DNA from: Metarhizium brunneum
Taxonomy: Eukaryota; Ascomycota; Sordariomycetes; Hypocreales; Clavicipitaceae
Assembly: GCF_013426205.1 (NCBI RefSeq)
Contig: NC_089422.1
Coordinates: 6,386,001 to 6,450,000 of the forward strand
DNA: 64,000 nucleotides
Direction: 5' to 3'
Shown: one piece after another, positions 12,313 to 26,000 of the stretch
How positions within the stretch are numbered: position 1 is the stretch's first letter
Layout: every line of letters starts with the position of its first letter
Program-made: the position numbers and the translations under genes
Notes under the pieces: model-generated
What the model saw: only the letters and a program-made list of their open reading frames with translations
Told to the model about the DNA's origin: nothing
Databases searched by the model: none

Positions 12313-13157
12313 ATGGGTACGATTTCTCTTCGAATATCTTGCCATGATTATGGTGGCCCTATTCACTAACCGAATCTTGCTGTAGCGCAACAACCTGCCG
12401 GCAATGGCCTGTCGTATACTATCGTCCCATTCAACGATATCAGCAAGCTTCCGGCTTGTGCCAATGCTTGTGGCCCTCTCTGGGATGCCAACGGCGCTTG
12501 TGTGCCTCCAGCCTTACCTACTGCCGATGCAGGTACATACGAATCATGCTTTTGTGCCGATTCAAGAGTTGCACCATTTTCCTCAGGCGGCGGCGCCAAT
12601 GTCTGCCCGAATGCTTGCCCAGGTAACCCGCAGGGCCTCAGTTCCATTGGCAACTGGTTTACCAGCTTCTGTAATGGCAAGGCCCCTAAAAACACCCCAC
12701 AGACAACAGGAACGAATACAGCTACAGAAACGAATGCTGCAGGCTCTAGCAATATTGGTGGCAGCAACAGTGGAAATGGCGGAGACTGGTAAGTCTGAAG
12801 ATATGATAGTCCTTGACGACACGGGAACTAATGTGCCTTGGGCGAAAAACCAGGCTGTCCAACCACTGGCAATGGGTGATCATGCTTGTCATTCTCGTCG
12901 TTGCCATTGCCGGTATTTGGATAGGCGCATGCATCTGGCGCCGGCGATATTTGCGAAAGAAGGACCGGCAAACTTCACTCGGCCAGAAGCACTCAGGGTC
13001 TGCTTCTCATCCTTCATGGGGACCCACCGTTACTGGTACTGAGACTGGGACCCCTACGGCACACAACGCTGGGCGTGACCCTGAGCGAGGGGCTGCCACT
13101 GAAAAGGCAGGGAAAACTCAACCTAAGAAGAAGTGGACAGTTACTCAGCGCACTTAG
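12313..13157 (+). CDS. fungal cysteine-rich single-pass membrane protein
   Basis: Three exons: 12313-12316, 12386-12788 and 12854-13157, giving 236 residues. The first coding exon is only ATGG; the intron (donor GTACGA, branch CACTAAC at 12364, acceptor TGTAG) joins it to CGCAACAACC, giving MAQQPAGNGLSYTIVPFNDI. The second donor is GTAAGT. The N-terminal half has evenly spaced cysteines (ACANACG, SCFCADSR, VCPNACPG), then a Thr/Ser/Gly/Asn-rich linker and one transmembrane helix (about residues 145-167, following LSNHWQW). A basic cytosolic stretch CIWRRRYLRKKDR follows, and the tail ends KKKWTVTQRT. There is no N-terminal signal peptide, so the helix probably acts as a type III anchor with the cysteine module outside. 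I recognise this architecture from uncharacterised 'integral membrane protein' entries of many ascomycetes; the function is unknown to me. It converges on GDB1. Confidence 0.88.
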
Positions 13158-13967
13158 ACGAAGTTTCTTATTTGTTGCCGTTATCAACGACCAGCCTGCG
13201 ATTTATTCTCTACGACCTGATTTCTCATATTCTCTGCATAGTTGAATTCATTTTCCGCCGCATATTGCTTTGCATTTGTTCTTCTCGAATCGGCGGAATA
13301 TGAATACATAGCTGGCTTTCTGACACTCATCGATAGCGACCTATTGGATATACAGTACACATCCTGGCTTGCACTTTTGTGCGCCTCCTCTCTTCACAGG
13401 ATTGTCAATACGGCCGTATCTTTTCGTTATTTTGTCACCGTAATCTCACCCGCCCGAAGGATCTTTGCTCTTCCAGAGCCACAAAATGTTGTGTCTTTTG
13501 CTTCAGATTTCAAACTTGGGGGCAAAAGCACAGGCAACAAAGAGGACAACGCTTACGCTTTGACCCTTTGTTCTTTGTCTTCCTAGTCTGTACCTGGACA
13601 TTTCTAGTCTATATCTTTTAATATGTTTGGTGGGATTTGAGCTTTCTCGCTCTATTTTGGGGGACTGCAGGCGTTTTCGAAGGGATCATGTGGACATCAT
13701 GACACTGCATTTTAGAGGTGCCGACAGGCTTAGCCTTGCTTTGTGTCGTGGGGATGAAGAACCGGGTAACCCAAGGTTTGGGAGACAGGGCCATGTAAAC
13801 CGGCAAGCTATATATATATATTTTCTTACGCCACAATGCGTCCCATGTATAAGTCAGTGATGGGAGGCGTTGTCAATAGGACCAAATTGTATTCGTATGC
13901 TCATGGCGGTTCTATAAACACGTGTAGAAAACAAAACATTTTCGGGGACAATATTCCAGATTCCTAG
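13158..13967. other. convergent 3' intergenic region
   Basis: Lies between the 3' ends of the membrane-protein gene and GDB1. It includes a short TATATATATATATA tract near 13810. No gene is visible. Confidence 0.6.
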
Positions 13968-16900
13968 CTACTGCTGCTTCTGCTGCTCTTCCCTACCGTC
14001 CATGTACAGATCAATCAAACAACCTGCTGACCATGCCTGCGTGGGACTCTGCATTTCATTAGCATCTTATGCAATTGTTTAGAGAAGTAGACGCAAGCTT
14101 ACCGAATCAGGGCAGTATTCCCCATTCTTCTGCGTCAACTCTGTTAAGCCAGCCCACGGGCTCTCCTCAATCATCTTTTTGCACCCCGCCAAACGTCTCG
14201 TGACCTGCTGGAAGGCCTCTGTTCTACCCTCGGGTGTCGTGCGTCTCATCAGGTCAAACTTTAGTAACGCACGGAGAAAGAAGCCCGTTGGCCAGAGCCA
14301 CTCCGGGCCTTGGTGGTAGTTCCTCCCCTTGCTTGTGGCGAAATCCTCGCTGTCTTCGCTGTTACGGTAGTATGGGCGGTAGTTGAGATCTGCGGGATCC
14401 AGTGTGGCCATGCCCGTCGGGCCGCGAAGGACCGAGTCGGCTAGACACAAGGCATGCATTGCGTGGCCTGGGTCGAATAGAGATGGGGCGACGGCCATGG
14501 CGATGGGGAAGTTGGCGCGGAATTGGTAGTCTTCGTACTCCTTGCCGGATTTATAGAGGTCCTTGTAGATTCCGCGACGATTGATGATGGCAGGGTTGAC
14601 GTCGTATTTGTAGTCGTCTTTTGACGAGAGAGGGACAAAGTAACATCTCTCGAAATTGGCCTTGATCCGCCCTGCCCAATCTTTGAATGAGACACTCGTT
14701 CCGGCTGCAGTTTTGACTGACGAGTAGGCATATTTTCCTTGTTCATTCAGTTCAGACAGCCATGATAAGGTGCTGTACAGCAGACCAGTGATCTCAATGG
14801 CAGCACCATCTCGTGGAGTTCCGGGCACTCCCTTGGAGCCGGCTCGTTCGCTTTCTCCCATCTTGTCCATCCAGGTGCCACAATTGGACTGATTGCCACC
14901 AAAGACAATGCCCGTCTCCCAGTCGACATGAATATCCTGGTTGAAACCTTCATCTTTCATTTGAGAATCAATCTGTGATCCAGCGTTTGCCTCTCGGTAC
15001 TTCATCCCGGTGGCGTGTCTTTGAAGTGCCTCCTGGATGATCTCCTCTATGGTGCTTTCTTTCGAGTATGCCCTAGGGTCTTGTGTTGGAAACCATGTAT
15101 CGTCATAAGGCAAGAAACGTCTCTTGACAATTGACCTTAGCAAGTCCACCCCCTCAGGGGCGTATCTGATAAAGTCTTGGATGGTCTGCAGGAAGAACCA
15201 GATTGAATCTCTAGAATTGTAGCGAGGCGCATCGCCACTGCTCAGTAGGTTGGGGATCATTCCGTGCTTCAAAACGCTTGCAAATGCCAAAATATGCTCC
15301 TTGGCCTCATCAAACCGGCCAGTCCCCAGATACAAGCCACGGATGGAAATGAAAACATCGCGCCCCCAACATCTTGCCCATTCAACTGCAAAATGAGGCA
15401 ACCCTGCAGCAATGGAAGGAACTGCCTTGTTTGGCCACAGTGACGCGGACTTGACATATCCCGTCTGCTGCACACTAACCAGCGCCAGGTTTTGGATGAA
15501 CCACTGTGCCTTCTCGATGTTCTCGCCCATTAGCTCCAAGGCTCTGTCACGGCTGGCCGTATAGGCTGTTCGAAGAACTAAACCAAAATACCGGGGGAGA
15601 AGGAAGCTAGGAATTGTTCGGATTGCATCAAAACGTTCACTGAGCCACGTGGCTGGCCTGGCAAGCTGCTCATTGCCCTCTGTTTCACTCATTTTCTGAA
15701 CACGGCCGACGATGTAGTCGAGAGACCAAGTGCCCTGCCGCAGATTTTGGCACAGAGGATGGGCGAGGTTGTTCTCCCGAATGATGCTCTTCATGAGACT
15801 CCACCATCCCTGCAATCCGGCGTAAACCAGCTTTCCATGGCCTGGGACATTGTATGTACCGTCACGCCCACCATTCGAGTCAAGCTCTTCAGCCTCGCAC
15901 CTGTACATTAAAAAGTTCAAGTCAATGAGGTTCAACTGGCTCCAAGCTGCTTTTGCACCTGATGTGACATATGTGTCGAGGCCAGTAGAATGCTCCGCGG
16001 CAGGAATCCACGTCTCGAAAAGTGCAATGCTTCCAGGAGGGAAGTTGTCCCGCACAGTTAGAACGGTGTCCTCGCCCTGCGAGTCCACATCGACGCCAGC
16101 GATATCTATGACACGGCTTGGGAGACCAACTAGGAAATGGCTGTCATTGACGGCTTTTGCTGTTGCTTCTGCGCTGGCATCCACCTCTAGAGTCCAACTT
16201 CCTAGGTGCTGGGCTCGAGTTCCCGCCAAATGGACTGGAGTCAAAGCACCATTGCCATTGCCGTAGCCAGGAAATGCGGTGTGAGCAATTAAAAAGTATC
16301 CTTTTCGCGATTCAGGATGAACTCGGTGCACAGTAATGTATTCTTCCTCGTGGTGGATGTGCGTCTCGTCGTAGCCATCTTTGCCCATTAGTGTATGAAT
16401 TTGATTTAGTAACTTCTTTACTCCAGCAATTCCGTTCTTTCCTCGACCAACTTTGATGGGACCGGACCTAGATGATTCTGACGTATACAAGCGAGTTTCG
16501 CTGACGAGGTCTATGAGCCTGGGATACACTTCATCGTATCCCATGACGGAGCCTGTGGCACTGGAGCACATGCTGACAAGTGCCGCATTAGGAAGGGTGT
16601 CTCGAGCATCTCGTTTCTGAGCTGGCGTTTCATTATCGTGAGTACAATCCATGAAGAGGGCGTGCACTGGCGTAGGTTTGATTCGCCGTATAACTTCTCT
16701 AGTAAGGTCTCGCCCGCTTTCCGAGTCTGGTGACGGCGATGGGTCACCATGGGCGATTTCGTCAACCTCGAAACTGCCAATTGGGCGACCACCGTGGCGA
16801 TGAACCAGTCGACTGAGCTCAGCGGTGCTCCATGCTTGCATAGCCTCTCGAATGAGCGAGCTGAGTCCGAGTCGCTTTACGAACACGTAGTCAGTGTCTT

Positions 16901-18759
16901 CGGAACCGCTAAATAATTCAGCCACGACATATAGGTCTGGCCGCACGCGGCGTGCTTCGTCGAGAATGTGCTCAGCAACATGAATCGGCGTTGAATGACA
17001 ATTGTCTATGCGCAGACCAGCAAAATAAGTTGCTAATTTACGAGCATACTCCGTCATGTGCTTCCAAAGCCAAGGGCTATCGTCCGGCTTCGAACCATAC
17101 CGCAGCTTGACACAGTCACCCCAAACGATGACTTCGCGTCGCAAGTATACCCGTGAGTCAGGGCCGGCATTGTCTATCAGCGCATTGCCGCCCCATACCC
17201 AGCCATTGTTCACTACCATCAAATCTCGCGGGTCATGCTTTGACGTCGTACCATTCTTAGGCAGACGTGTAAAGTATGTTTCTATCAGCGGGTTTTCATC
17301 GTTTATAGGACCAAGTTTGGGACCGTGATCGTCCAGACGAACATATTTTATGCGGTTGTATAGTTGTTCAAGAATTTCCTTTATGTCGCCATCGTACTCT
17401 TCGTACAATGGGACATTCAATGCATGTAGGATCTCTACCATTTTTAAGCGGGCCGCCGCCTTGTCTGCAGAGTTCGACGACTCGCCTTCGTATCGGCCAA
17501 GGGAGAATGCGAGCAAACTTGCCGCTATATTAGGATCGACCCTTCTTCTGAATCGTTCACCTAGGCGATCCTTGCCCAAGAGCGCAAACTTTCGGAGGAA
17601 ATCGGCCTGTTGAGTGACGCTGGAATCCCTAAGCTGTTCAACCGCTTCTCGAATGCTCTCTGTATCTTGAGGCGTATACGTCCCTGTCCCAGCCCATGTG
17701 TCCACAGCAGCGTCAGCATCTCGTTCCACGTCAAGTGCATAATATTCCCAAAGACGAATCTTTGCGATGACCTCTGTTTTAATAGCTTCCATGATCAGAA
17801 GGAGATCTTCGGGTGATTTTGGATCAGTCGGTAGGCCAAGAGATTGCAACTTTGAGCTCAGCTCTAGCAATTTGGAATCGAGTTCGTACGCAGACTCTAG
17901 CCATGGCGCAGTTGAAAGGTTATAGCCAGCTTCCGGGTGCTCTTGGAGCCATTTTGAATTATGCGCGGTATGATTGAGTACGATGTCCGTCAAGCTCAGC
18001 AGGGAATTGTCCTTCTCCAAGCTTTGGATCAGTTTCCCAACGTCGCTCTCGCCATTGGGAAAGCAACCAGAGTCCCAGCCGAGTTGATCGTACAAGCTGT
18101 ATGGGGAGTTGGACGATCCTCGGACTTGCAGGGGCGTAAAATGAATCATATTATAACCTCGATCGCTTATACCTCGCAAGTGACTATCCCAGTCGGTAGG
18201 GTACTTGCCCATGAATTTACTGATGACAGAGAATACCGACAGCGCGGGCAGCGGGAGTGGGCGTCCGTCCAAACGCAGCCGTGGCGCAACATCTATGTAG
18301 TAAGTCGGTGTTCTTTTCAACTGGTTCGAGGCTTGCGAGGCCGCCTCAGAAATACGCGGTTCGAGGCTCGGCAGCTCGGCATAGGTGGTATAGAAGGCAT
18401 AGGCTCCTGGTTGGTGGATCTGGATAGATATCTCGATTGTGCGATTGAAGTCGGGTGTTAGCCTGACAGCGGTTAATACACAGGTCAATTGAGTCATTGG
18501 GCCATGCGGGAGCTCAGCAAATCACACACTTGAACTCTCTGAAGCTATCGCGACGAAACTCCCTGCCCTTCTCGGGGATATTGACCCAGAGGCTGCCATG
18601 GCGACATATTGACGAAGTGCCCTCAATGGCAAACCTGAGAGTCACAGGATCATTGGACAATGGCGCAATGTAGATGTACTGTTTCTCGACATCGGGAGAG
18701 CCGTCATCGTGGAGCGGTAGCAGATATACCTGGGTGGTTGTCATGGTGCCTGGGCTCAT
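13968..18759 (-). CDS. GDB1: glycogen debranching enzyme (4-alpha-glucanotransferase / amylo-1,6-glucosidase)
   Basis: Three exons: 18530-18759, 14103-18462 and 13968-14048 (introns 67 and 54 bp), giving 1556 residues, full length for the family. The bifunctional cytosolic enzyme moves maltotriosyl units from glycogen branch stubs and then hydrolyses the remaining alpha-1,6 glucose. The N-terminal glucanotransferase domain shows IHFTPLQVRG, DIVLNHTAHN, LRIDNCHS (Asp about 563) and YVVAELF (Glu about 592). Their 29-residue spacing matches the catalytic Asp/Glu pair known from yeast Gdb1. The loop MDCTHDNETPAQ (Asp about 686) follows. The C-terminal glucosidase domain shows WARCWGRDVFISIRG and GMIPNLLSSGDAPRYNSRD. 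The last exon supplies the expected end SPTQAWSAGCLIDLYMD. Exon 1 is joined so that FREFK runs into LTPDFNRT. It converges on the membrane-protein gene and has a promoter region of about 0.6 kb. Confidence 0.96.
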
Positions 18760-19387
18760 GGTGTAAAAGGAAGGAGGGGGGCCACGGTTGCTGCCCCGCG
18801 CCAGAAAGGACTTGGGCGGGACTGGTAATCGACGTCAGAGGCTCACACGCAGAGATCAGAGCGCTGTTGGCGGTCGACATGTGGTTCGGTATCCACCAGA
18901 GCTCCGTGATCTCTTCTGCAGCTGAATGTTTGCCGCGGGACAGATCAGCGAGACGTCAAAGGTCGGTGATGACAAGTGAAAAGGTTAAGCAACAGAGTAG
19001 CAGCGCGCCTAGCACAACAGGCCGGCCCTCTAAATCGAAAAGGGGCGCAAGGGTGGTTACCAGCTCCCGAGATGGGTTGAGCTAAATTTTTTTGATGGCG
19101 GCACCCAAGCGTGGGCGATGTTGAGGAAGTGGTGTGCGGCCTGGCTGTTTATGGACATGTTTGAATGGAAAGGAACGAAGAAATCAAAGCAGTGACTCGC
19201 AACCGGTCTGCTGACCGGCCATTCGTCATCCATGCCTCAATATGTGCAATAAACCAGACGTAATGAACCAGACTAGTTACCGATTTTGCCTCAGCTTTTT
19301 CGATCGTGATGGAATCGGTAGTGAGGTGACCTGGGTATTCGGTTCCTTAGAGGGCAGGATGCTGCGGACCAGGTACACCCACTGTAA
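18760..19387. promoter_or_regulatory. GDB1: upstream region of GDB1
   Basis: This 0.6 kb region should hold the GDB1 promoter and 5' UTR, read leftwards. No specific factor site is claimed. The open frame on the opposite strand at 18660-19085 overlaps GDB1 exon 1 and is treated as a shadow. Confidence 0.4.
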
Positions 19388-20491
19388 CTATCCCCACAAT
19401 AAGTCATAGAACCCAGCTTCGAATCGCCGACAACTCCGGCGGCGTCTTGTCATCGTGTGTAAGCATGACATGAGACATGGGCGAACATTAAACACGTTGG
19501 TCGTCGTGGCACCTAATATCTGGGGTATCCTGGGCTGAATTGGAGCTATTACCCAATTTCGACTCAAGTTCTGTATTGGACATATTGTGATTATAAAGCA
19601 CACAGTCTTGTCCAAACCCAACCGCTTCCTATTTGACGAGATGTATATATCGGCCCATCGGGGGTAATTCTTCCGAACATTGAATCCATTATAAACCATG
19701 CCAATCGCCCACCTGGTAGCCCCGTCAATCTCTTCCTTTGGTACATATGGCCCAAACCGCCATTTGCCAAGCCCCGAGTCTCGTCAAAGTTGCCGCCACG
19801 GTTGGCGTAGAATGTACCGTCGACGAGTCTGGAGGCAAACATCGGATCCTAGGTGGTTTCCCGACTTCATGATCCCCATATCACCCTCATATCTCTTACC
19901 CTGCGGCCCATACTCCATAATTCAGTCGGCGTCGATGGTGTCCATACCATGGTTACGCTGTCAAGCATCAATTGATGCCTCTTTGCGACACCAGGAAGCT
20001 GGAAATGAACAGAGGCTTGTTGCGCCAGTTTGACAGCGTTGGAGACGTGTCGGTTTCATCTTCAGGAAGCTCCTTTGAGGCCTAGGAGAGCCTTCGTAGC
20101 GGGACCGCGCTGTTGATTCTGGTCTTGCCGTCATTGATCAAAGTGACTTTTTCGTCTTGAAATCGAAACCGTACCAGCACGGGCCCACGGCCAATGAAGA
20201 TTCCTAGCAAAATGAAGAGCACATGGCGATCCAAGAGGAGACACCTTGTTCCTCAATGAGCTCGATGCCGGGAATGACACCCGGACAAGTTCTCTGCCAT
20301 GTCAGTTTGAGTAGAGACGTGAGGCCTAAGGGTTTGACAGCACCTACATCTACAATAGCTACCTTCTCAATCCGAGACGACTTTTCCTCCTTCACCGCAA
20401 GAAGAGAGTTATATATCCGACTCAGAGTTGTCATCTTCTGCGACGTTCGTCCGTAGTTACTCCAGGGCCGCTGCTTGCCGACACACGACAT
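19388..20491 (-). pseudogene. possible decayed gene, family not recognised
   Basis: Three minus-strand pieces read like protein but lie in different frames with stops between them. One is at 20204-20491 (contains EKVAIVDVGAVKPLGL and PGVIPGIELIEEQG). A middle piece near 20030-20230 contains LINDGKTRINSAVPLRR. A third is at 19591-19842 (contains FYANRGGNFDETRGLANGGL), with an overlapping frame near 19600-19740 (GATRWAIGMVYNGFN and NYPRWADIYISS). The pattern suits an eroded enzyme gene or a multi-exon gene I cannot splice. I do not recognise the family and assign no function. Confidence 0.25.
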
Positions 20492-21162
20492 TCAAGGCAC
20501 ATTACAGTATGGAAGTAGGAATGTGAGAAGTAAAGGGTAGAGTAAAAGACGAAATTCGTATCGCTCGATTCTCGCATGATATCTATACTGAGCGTCCGGG
20601 TTCATGTGTTTATACCTATGCAGTGCCGTTCCAGTGTCAAAATAAAGTTGTGCCGTTACATAGCTCTCGTAGACAGAGCCTCCGCGCTAGCAGTGCTACT
20701 CCCTCTTATAAGGTCTGCAGTGATATCTTTTTAATGGACTAGAGGTCCCGGCAAGATGCATTCATCTGAAACATGCAGCTTCATCCCCTTGTTGGGACGA
20801 TCATTGCCCTCCAGGCTCTCGTGAAGCGACATAAAGGGACCCTGCAAAATCCAGTTCTTACCCTCATTGACTTTGGCGTGGTTTGTTTTCTTGACACATG
20901 TGCAGAACCATTGTGTCAATACGCCCAAGTCTCCTGTCAGGGTTAGGGTCTGGGCAAGCAACTTGCCTTTCCACACCATGCAATTACCATTGATAGCTTA
21001 TTTATTTGCTCTCTGCCTCTCTGCCACGAAATCATGACTGAAAGTCAACTCTGCCATCAGTCGACCATTCGCAAAGAGGAGTACGTCGAAACTTGAGTCA
21101 TGGAATTCCCCTTTTAATGTAAATGAATGACTTGCCATATATGCTTTTCAGTGTACTGCTGC
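20492..21162. other. intergenic, 0.7 kb
   Basis: 3' flank of the MFS gene. I see no gene or structured element. Confidence 0.5.
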
Positions 21163-23050
21163 CTATGGTCTCTTGTCCGTCATATCCTTGCTTGATACGG
21201 TTACTCTCACACCTGACTCACCACGCTTCACCGTGTTTCTTCCAGTGCTGGCAACGTTATTGGTTCCCTTCTCCATTACACTGGATCCTGATGATGACGG
21301 TCCGGATTCAAGATCAGTTTCACCTACGCCCTGATCCTCTTGCACTTTGGGTTCGTCAGCAAAAGCCAAGCCCTTATCCTTGATCAAAAATGTTCCCAAG
21401 AAACATATTCCCACAAGTGGAACTTGTAGAACAAAAACAGCGTAGCTCGCGGACATGTAAGCGTCAAGGACACTAGATGGAATACCGCCAGGTACATCAG
21501 GCAAGTCAAAGCTGGAGTGGCCTAGGTATGCATATTCTGGAGGCAAGGAATTTCGAAGTACCACTTGCAGAACGGCAGCTGATATAGCCAACCCAGCCGC
21601 ACCACCTGAGCAGCGGTTAAAGTTTCTGTTGGATATGATGACAGCCCGTCTCGATTTTGGGGAATGGGCTTGGAGGGCAACCAAGGTTGGCTGTAACACT
21701 AATCCGACACCGATGCCAAGAATGATTAGAGGTGCGACGATTGCACCGGGGTTCGTTTGTCGGTCGTATATGAGAGTGAGTCCAGCGCCGCTGTGATATG
21801 TTAGCCAAACGTCCCCAGTTCATCCGTGAAAGGGAGAACAAACAGCAACCACAGCCCAAAGCCACACTTAATAACAATTCCGTATCTCTTATATCGCGCG
21901 ATCCAGTAGCCAGCTAGGATGCCAGATACGCTTTGAATTCCGACCGTGGGACAGAAGATGAGGGCCGATGTCATGATGGAGAACTGGCGCGCGTTTTGCA
22001 AATACAACGGGACGTAGTAAACGAATGATTGATAGACAAGTCCGAGAAGGAAGGTCTGAATGAGAATCACAACGATGACGGGGTTTTTAAACATGGAGAC
22101 TGTGATGATAACAGATCAGTCACTGCTTGGAAATGGGTTGAAAGATGTGCATGTAGCCACTCACTCGGCATCATTGGCAAAGCGGCCACTTTCCATTCAA
22201 TAATGACAAAGGCGATAAAAAACAAGGTGCCAATAGCTAGCATAGCGATAACCATGGGCGAGTCCCATGGAAAGTACGCTCCTCCTATACCACTCATTAG
22301 CGACGGGGGCAATAGCTGACGACATATTGTGAGAAACATACCTCCAGAGATGGGAATCAACAAGAAGATGACGGCGACGGAGGAAGTAAATAGCCCCAGC
22401 CAGTCGACTTTCTTCATACTCTCTGTGAAACCAGCAGTAGGAGGCTTGGACGGCAGAAAGATGATGGCAACGAGACAACTCAGCGCACTCAGAGGAGCCA
22501 GCAGATAAAAGAAGCCACGCCAAGTATACCTGGACACAAACGCAGCAGCAATAAAAGGGCCCGTGGCACTGCCCACGCCGACCATACTAGAGATGATGCC
22601 CTGATATTTACCTCGTTCTTCCAAGGTCACAACGTCCGAGACGATAATCATGCTCAAGTTGACGATGCCACCACCTCCAATGCCCGCAACGCCACGGAAG
22701 ATGTAAAACATGGTCACATTTCGGCTCATTCCACACATCAAATCTGCCAAAGCAAGCAGAGCCACGGCAGTAACGTAGATGTTTTTCCGTCCGAAAATGT
22801 CAGACAGCCGGCCGTAGAGCATGGTAAATGTCGTATTCGCTATCAGAGACGAGGTGCCTGCCCAGGATATAGTGTCCTTGGCGTTCAACTCGGCCGCAAT
22901 GGTGGGCAGGGCAGTCGATATTCCATTCTGATCAATGAAGGATATCATGGACGGAATGGCAAGCACACATAAAACAGGGATGAGTTTCCGCCGAGGCAAT
23001 AAGTTTGCCTGGTCATGGAGGACCCTTTCGGCCGCTGTGAGTTCGGACAT
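21163..23050 (-). CDS. MFS drug/H+ antiporter-like exporter, DHA2 (14-TM) type
   Basis: Four exons: 22342-23050, 22165-22284, 21844-22099 and 21163-21790 (introns 57, 65 and 53 bp, all GT..AG), giving 570 residues. Plasma-membrane proton antiporter family that exports small toxic or secreted molecules; the substrate is unknown. Visible signatures are the loop motif GRLSDIFGRK, the helix IFRGVAGIGGGGIVNLSMI, and the antiporter-type run GVGSATGPFIAAAFVSRYTWRGFF. About 14 hydrophobic segments follow, with a polar acidic/Ser-rich C-terminal tail. I chose MSELTAAER at 23050 as start because in-frame codons upstream (to 23116) would put a Leu-run before the conserved N-terminus. The second acceptor gives MPISMFKNP and the third junction WLLGAGLTL, both as expected. 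No biosynthetic genes flank it, so it is more likely a general exporter than part of a metabolite cluster. Confidence 0.92.
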
Positions 23051-26000
23051 GGTGGAATGCTTCAGCAGTAGAAGAAGAAGAAAAAGAGCACTCGCCACAA
23101 GACTCGGTTGGCTCACATCGAAACACTATACGGGACCAAGTCGAAGGAAATATCTGTCTTTTTTGTATTCTTCCTCATCTTGCACAATGTGTTCCATAGA
23201 ATCTCTGTCACTTACACACTGCCTACAGGGGCTGGTGAGAATATCCAAAGACCACGGCCCCCGGCAACCACCCCTGGCAGATGCATATGCCCTACGACGA
23301 CAGAGGCCGTAGTGCCTCATTTGGATGTCGGTACAAGGACGCCTGATGGCCCCCAACCCGGCAGTAGGGCCTTGGCATCATGGAGTCGTGGGACAGAGAT
23401 TATTGCTCCCCCGATTGGGCTGTGCGGCGGCATGGAGACGGCCAACATCCACACCACCCCTTCAAATCATGGTAGCGCTCTGGGTTTGCTGCTGAGATAA
23501 GAGTTTGACTCTATAGTTACACTGATAACCTAGTGCGAAAGGTAGCGACCAAAAAAAGAATGAAAACTCGACCTTTTCCCCAATGTGACGTGATGAAGCT
23601 GGCATGTGTGGATATCGCGAGTTGATAGGTTGTGAGAGCTTTGACCTCTGGGCAGCAACTCTGGAAAAGTGGTAACCCGTCCCCCGTAGAATCCACATTA
23701 CGTGGCCTTCAGTGTTGATGAAAGAGGATTCGGTGACGGAAGCTATCCCCCCGTGTTGCGACTCTGCCATTTGAGAGGTTGTGCATGTTCCAGCCCTCAG
23801 GCAACGAACGAGTGGCGAGCACTCGGCAACTAAGGTTCTAGTTAAGGTTCCGTGAGTGATGGTACAACGTGAGAGTCCCACATAAAAAGTTCTAGGGCGA
23901 GTTCTGTTCCTGAACTGGACTGCCGACTTTTCATTGGCCTCTCGTCGAGCCTATGTATGTATCTTATCGACATCTCACATCTCACATCGCCCATCGCCCA
24001 TCTCGCATCCTTGTAGGTGGCATGTCCTGGCAAATCGACACATGTAGGCAGACTGTGTGCCCCAAGCACGCATGTGAACCGGCCGATGACGATGTGCGTT
24101 GCGGCTATTTGCAATCCTGGATTGCTGGGCATCTATGAACCTTGAGCCTTGGCAGATATCCTTGATCGGACAACTTTGGTCCTCGGTCCCCCTGGCTTTC
24201 AACGGGACGCGTCGCAACCAAATTCGGCCAATCTCTGTCTTCTCGCCGCAAACTACTGCTACTGGTCCTGAACGGGGAGATCTACCACATCTACATCGCA
24301 GTTTGACAGAATGACCCACCAGACAGCACATCTCCTCATACGTACATACGTACAGGACCCCATCAGATGTATAATGTTTCATCGTTCATCCGTGGTATCG
24401 TCGCCTCCACCTTCGATATCCAGTGTGCGTGCCACTTCATCTGCGGCAATAACGCCCAGATGACGAACAACGCCTCAACCTATCCCAATGCCAGGGGTAT
24501 GGATATGTTTTGCCAACAGTTTGCCTGCTACTACGACAATCGCACCCGGAAACAGCGGCTCGGTGAAAAAAAAGAAAAAAGAAAACAGACCTACCAAAGG
24601 ACTACAGCAGCTGATACGGCAAACGTCGGGACTTTCCAGAAAAGGGACGCCATCGAGTAGCCTGCAATCGTCATTCGCTCACCTGCAGAGAACAAAAGTT
24701 AAAAACGTCGCAAAGGAGCGAAGTCAAATAAGAGGGCCAGGGGAACCGAGATATCACCCAGGACGTCGCGTAAACAGCTCAAAACGACTCGACCGATAGT
24801 CACAACCGCCGCCCAGATAACGCTGGGAACAAAACCTAGTTTGCAATCCCCTCTCCGCCGAGGCCTGCTTCGTGAGCTCTGCGATCCAACTGCTAACTGA
24901 AACATGTTTCGTCTATCCTATTATATTTAGCATCACCGAGCCTCAGTTACAGGAGATGTGACTGACACCTTTGGCACCCGTGCGGACAAGCAAGACGATA
25001 GACATGAGCCATGTTGCCCTGTTCTTTGCTGCGTTGGCAGTGCCATCACTCCAATGACATGCTGTTATCCTCTGATTTGGGCAATCGGAGCTTGTCCGAC
25101 ATCTCTGGCCAAAACATGTACCATCATGCTGGTGACGAGTTCCAAAATGGCTCCGCCTACAAGGGTGTTGTAGAAATAGTTCCATCGGGCACCGGCATTG
25201 ATGATCTGCCTGGCCGCAAGTGGGCTCAATGTGGCACTGTCAAGTCAGGTCATCACTACATTCGCGCAAGGGCATGAAAACGGGTAACATCTCCGACGGC
25301 AAACGAGCCCTCGCTTGAGCCTTATACGATTCCACAGCATGGAACCCTCCAAGCATCCTCACCAGAGGGGATGCAAGTCGGCCATTTCCGCTATCCATGC
25401 ACCCTAGGCTGCATCTACCTAACCCGTTTCCGAGACTGGTTGTGGTGTAGGCGGCGGGCGAGTAATACAGGGCACGGCGGATGGAAAGATATAACGAGAT
25501 AGGGAGGGAGGCGGCACAATGGGCCGACGGCGGCGATCTTTGTTGTCTGTACGACGTGTGCATCTGGCGAACTAGGTAGGTTGCGGCGGTATAGCCCTCG
25601 AAAGGGGCCAGGAGGATAGGCAATACGACTGTAGGAAGCAGTCTGCAATCTTGTCAGAGATGGAAACTATTAGCCCTGTGGATCGAAGGAGGCAACTCAA
25701 CTCGAGACGGGGGGTCATCTGTCCAAGACTCTCATAGAGATGCCATTGACGGCTGTCGTGTTCAACCATCAGGCATTGATGCCTTCTTGAAACCTGTTTT
25801 ACCAACACCATCGTTGCATCACACGCTCCCACAAACGCAAATGTAGGGAATGTTGCTGCGAGGCGTCCATTGTTCCACCTTTGCCTCGCAGATACAACTT
25901 GACTCTTGCGGTTGACCCAGACGCAAACTGCGTCATTCATCCATCTCCTCGCATACAAGGAGACAGCTCGGACTGCTACTCTCGAGGAGCCAGTTCCATT

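Noticed and set aside
15850..16266. 138-codon plus-strand frame
   Set aside because: Antisense shadow inside the GDB1 coding exon.
21163..23050. MFS exporter as part of a secondary-metabolite cluster
   Set aside because: No synthase, oxidase or cluster regulator within 10 kb on either side.
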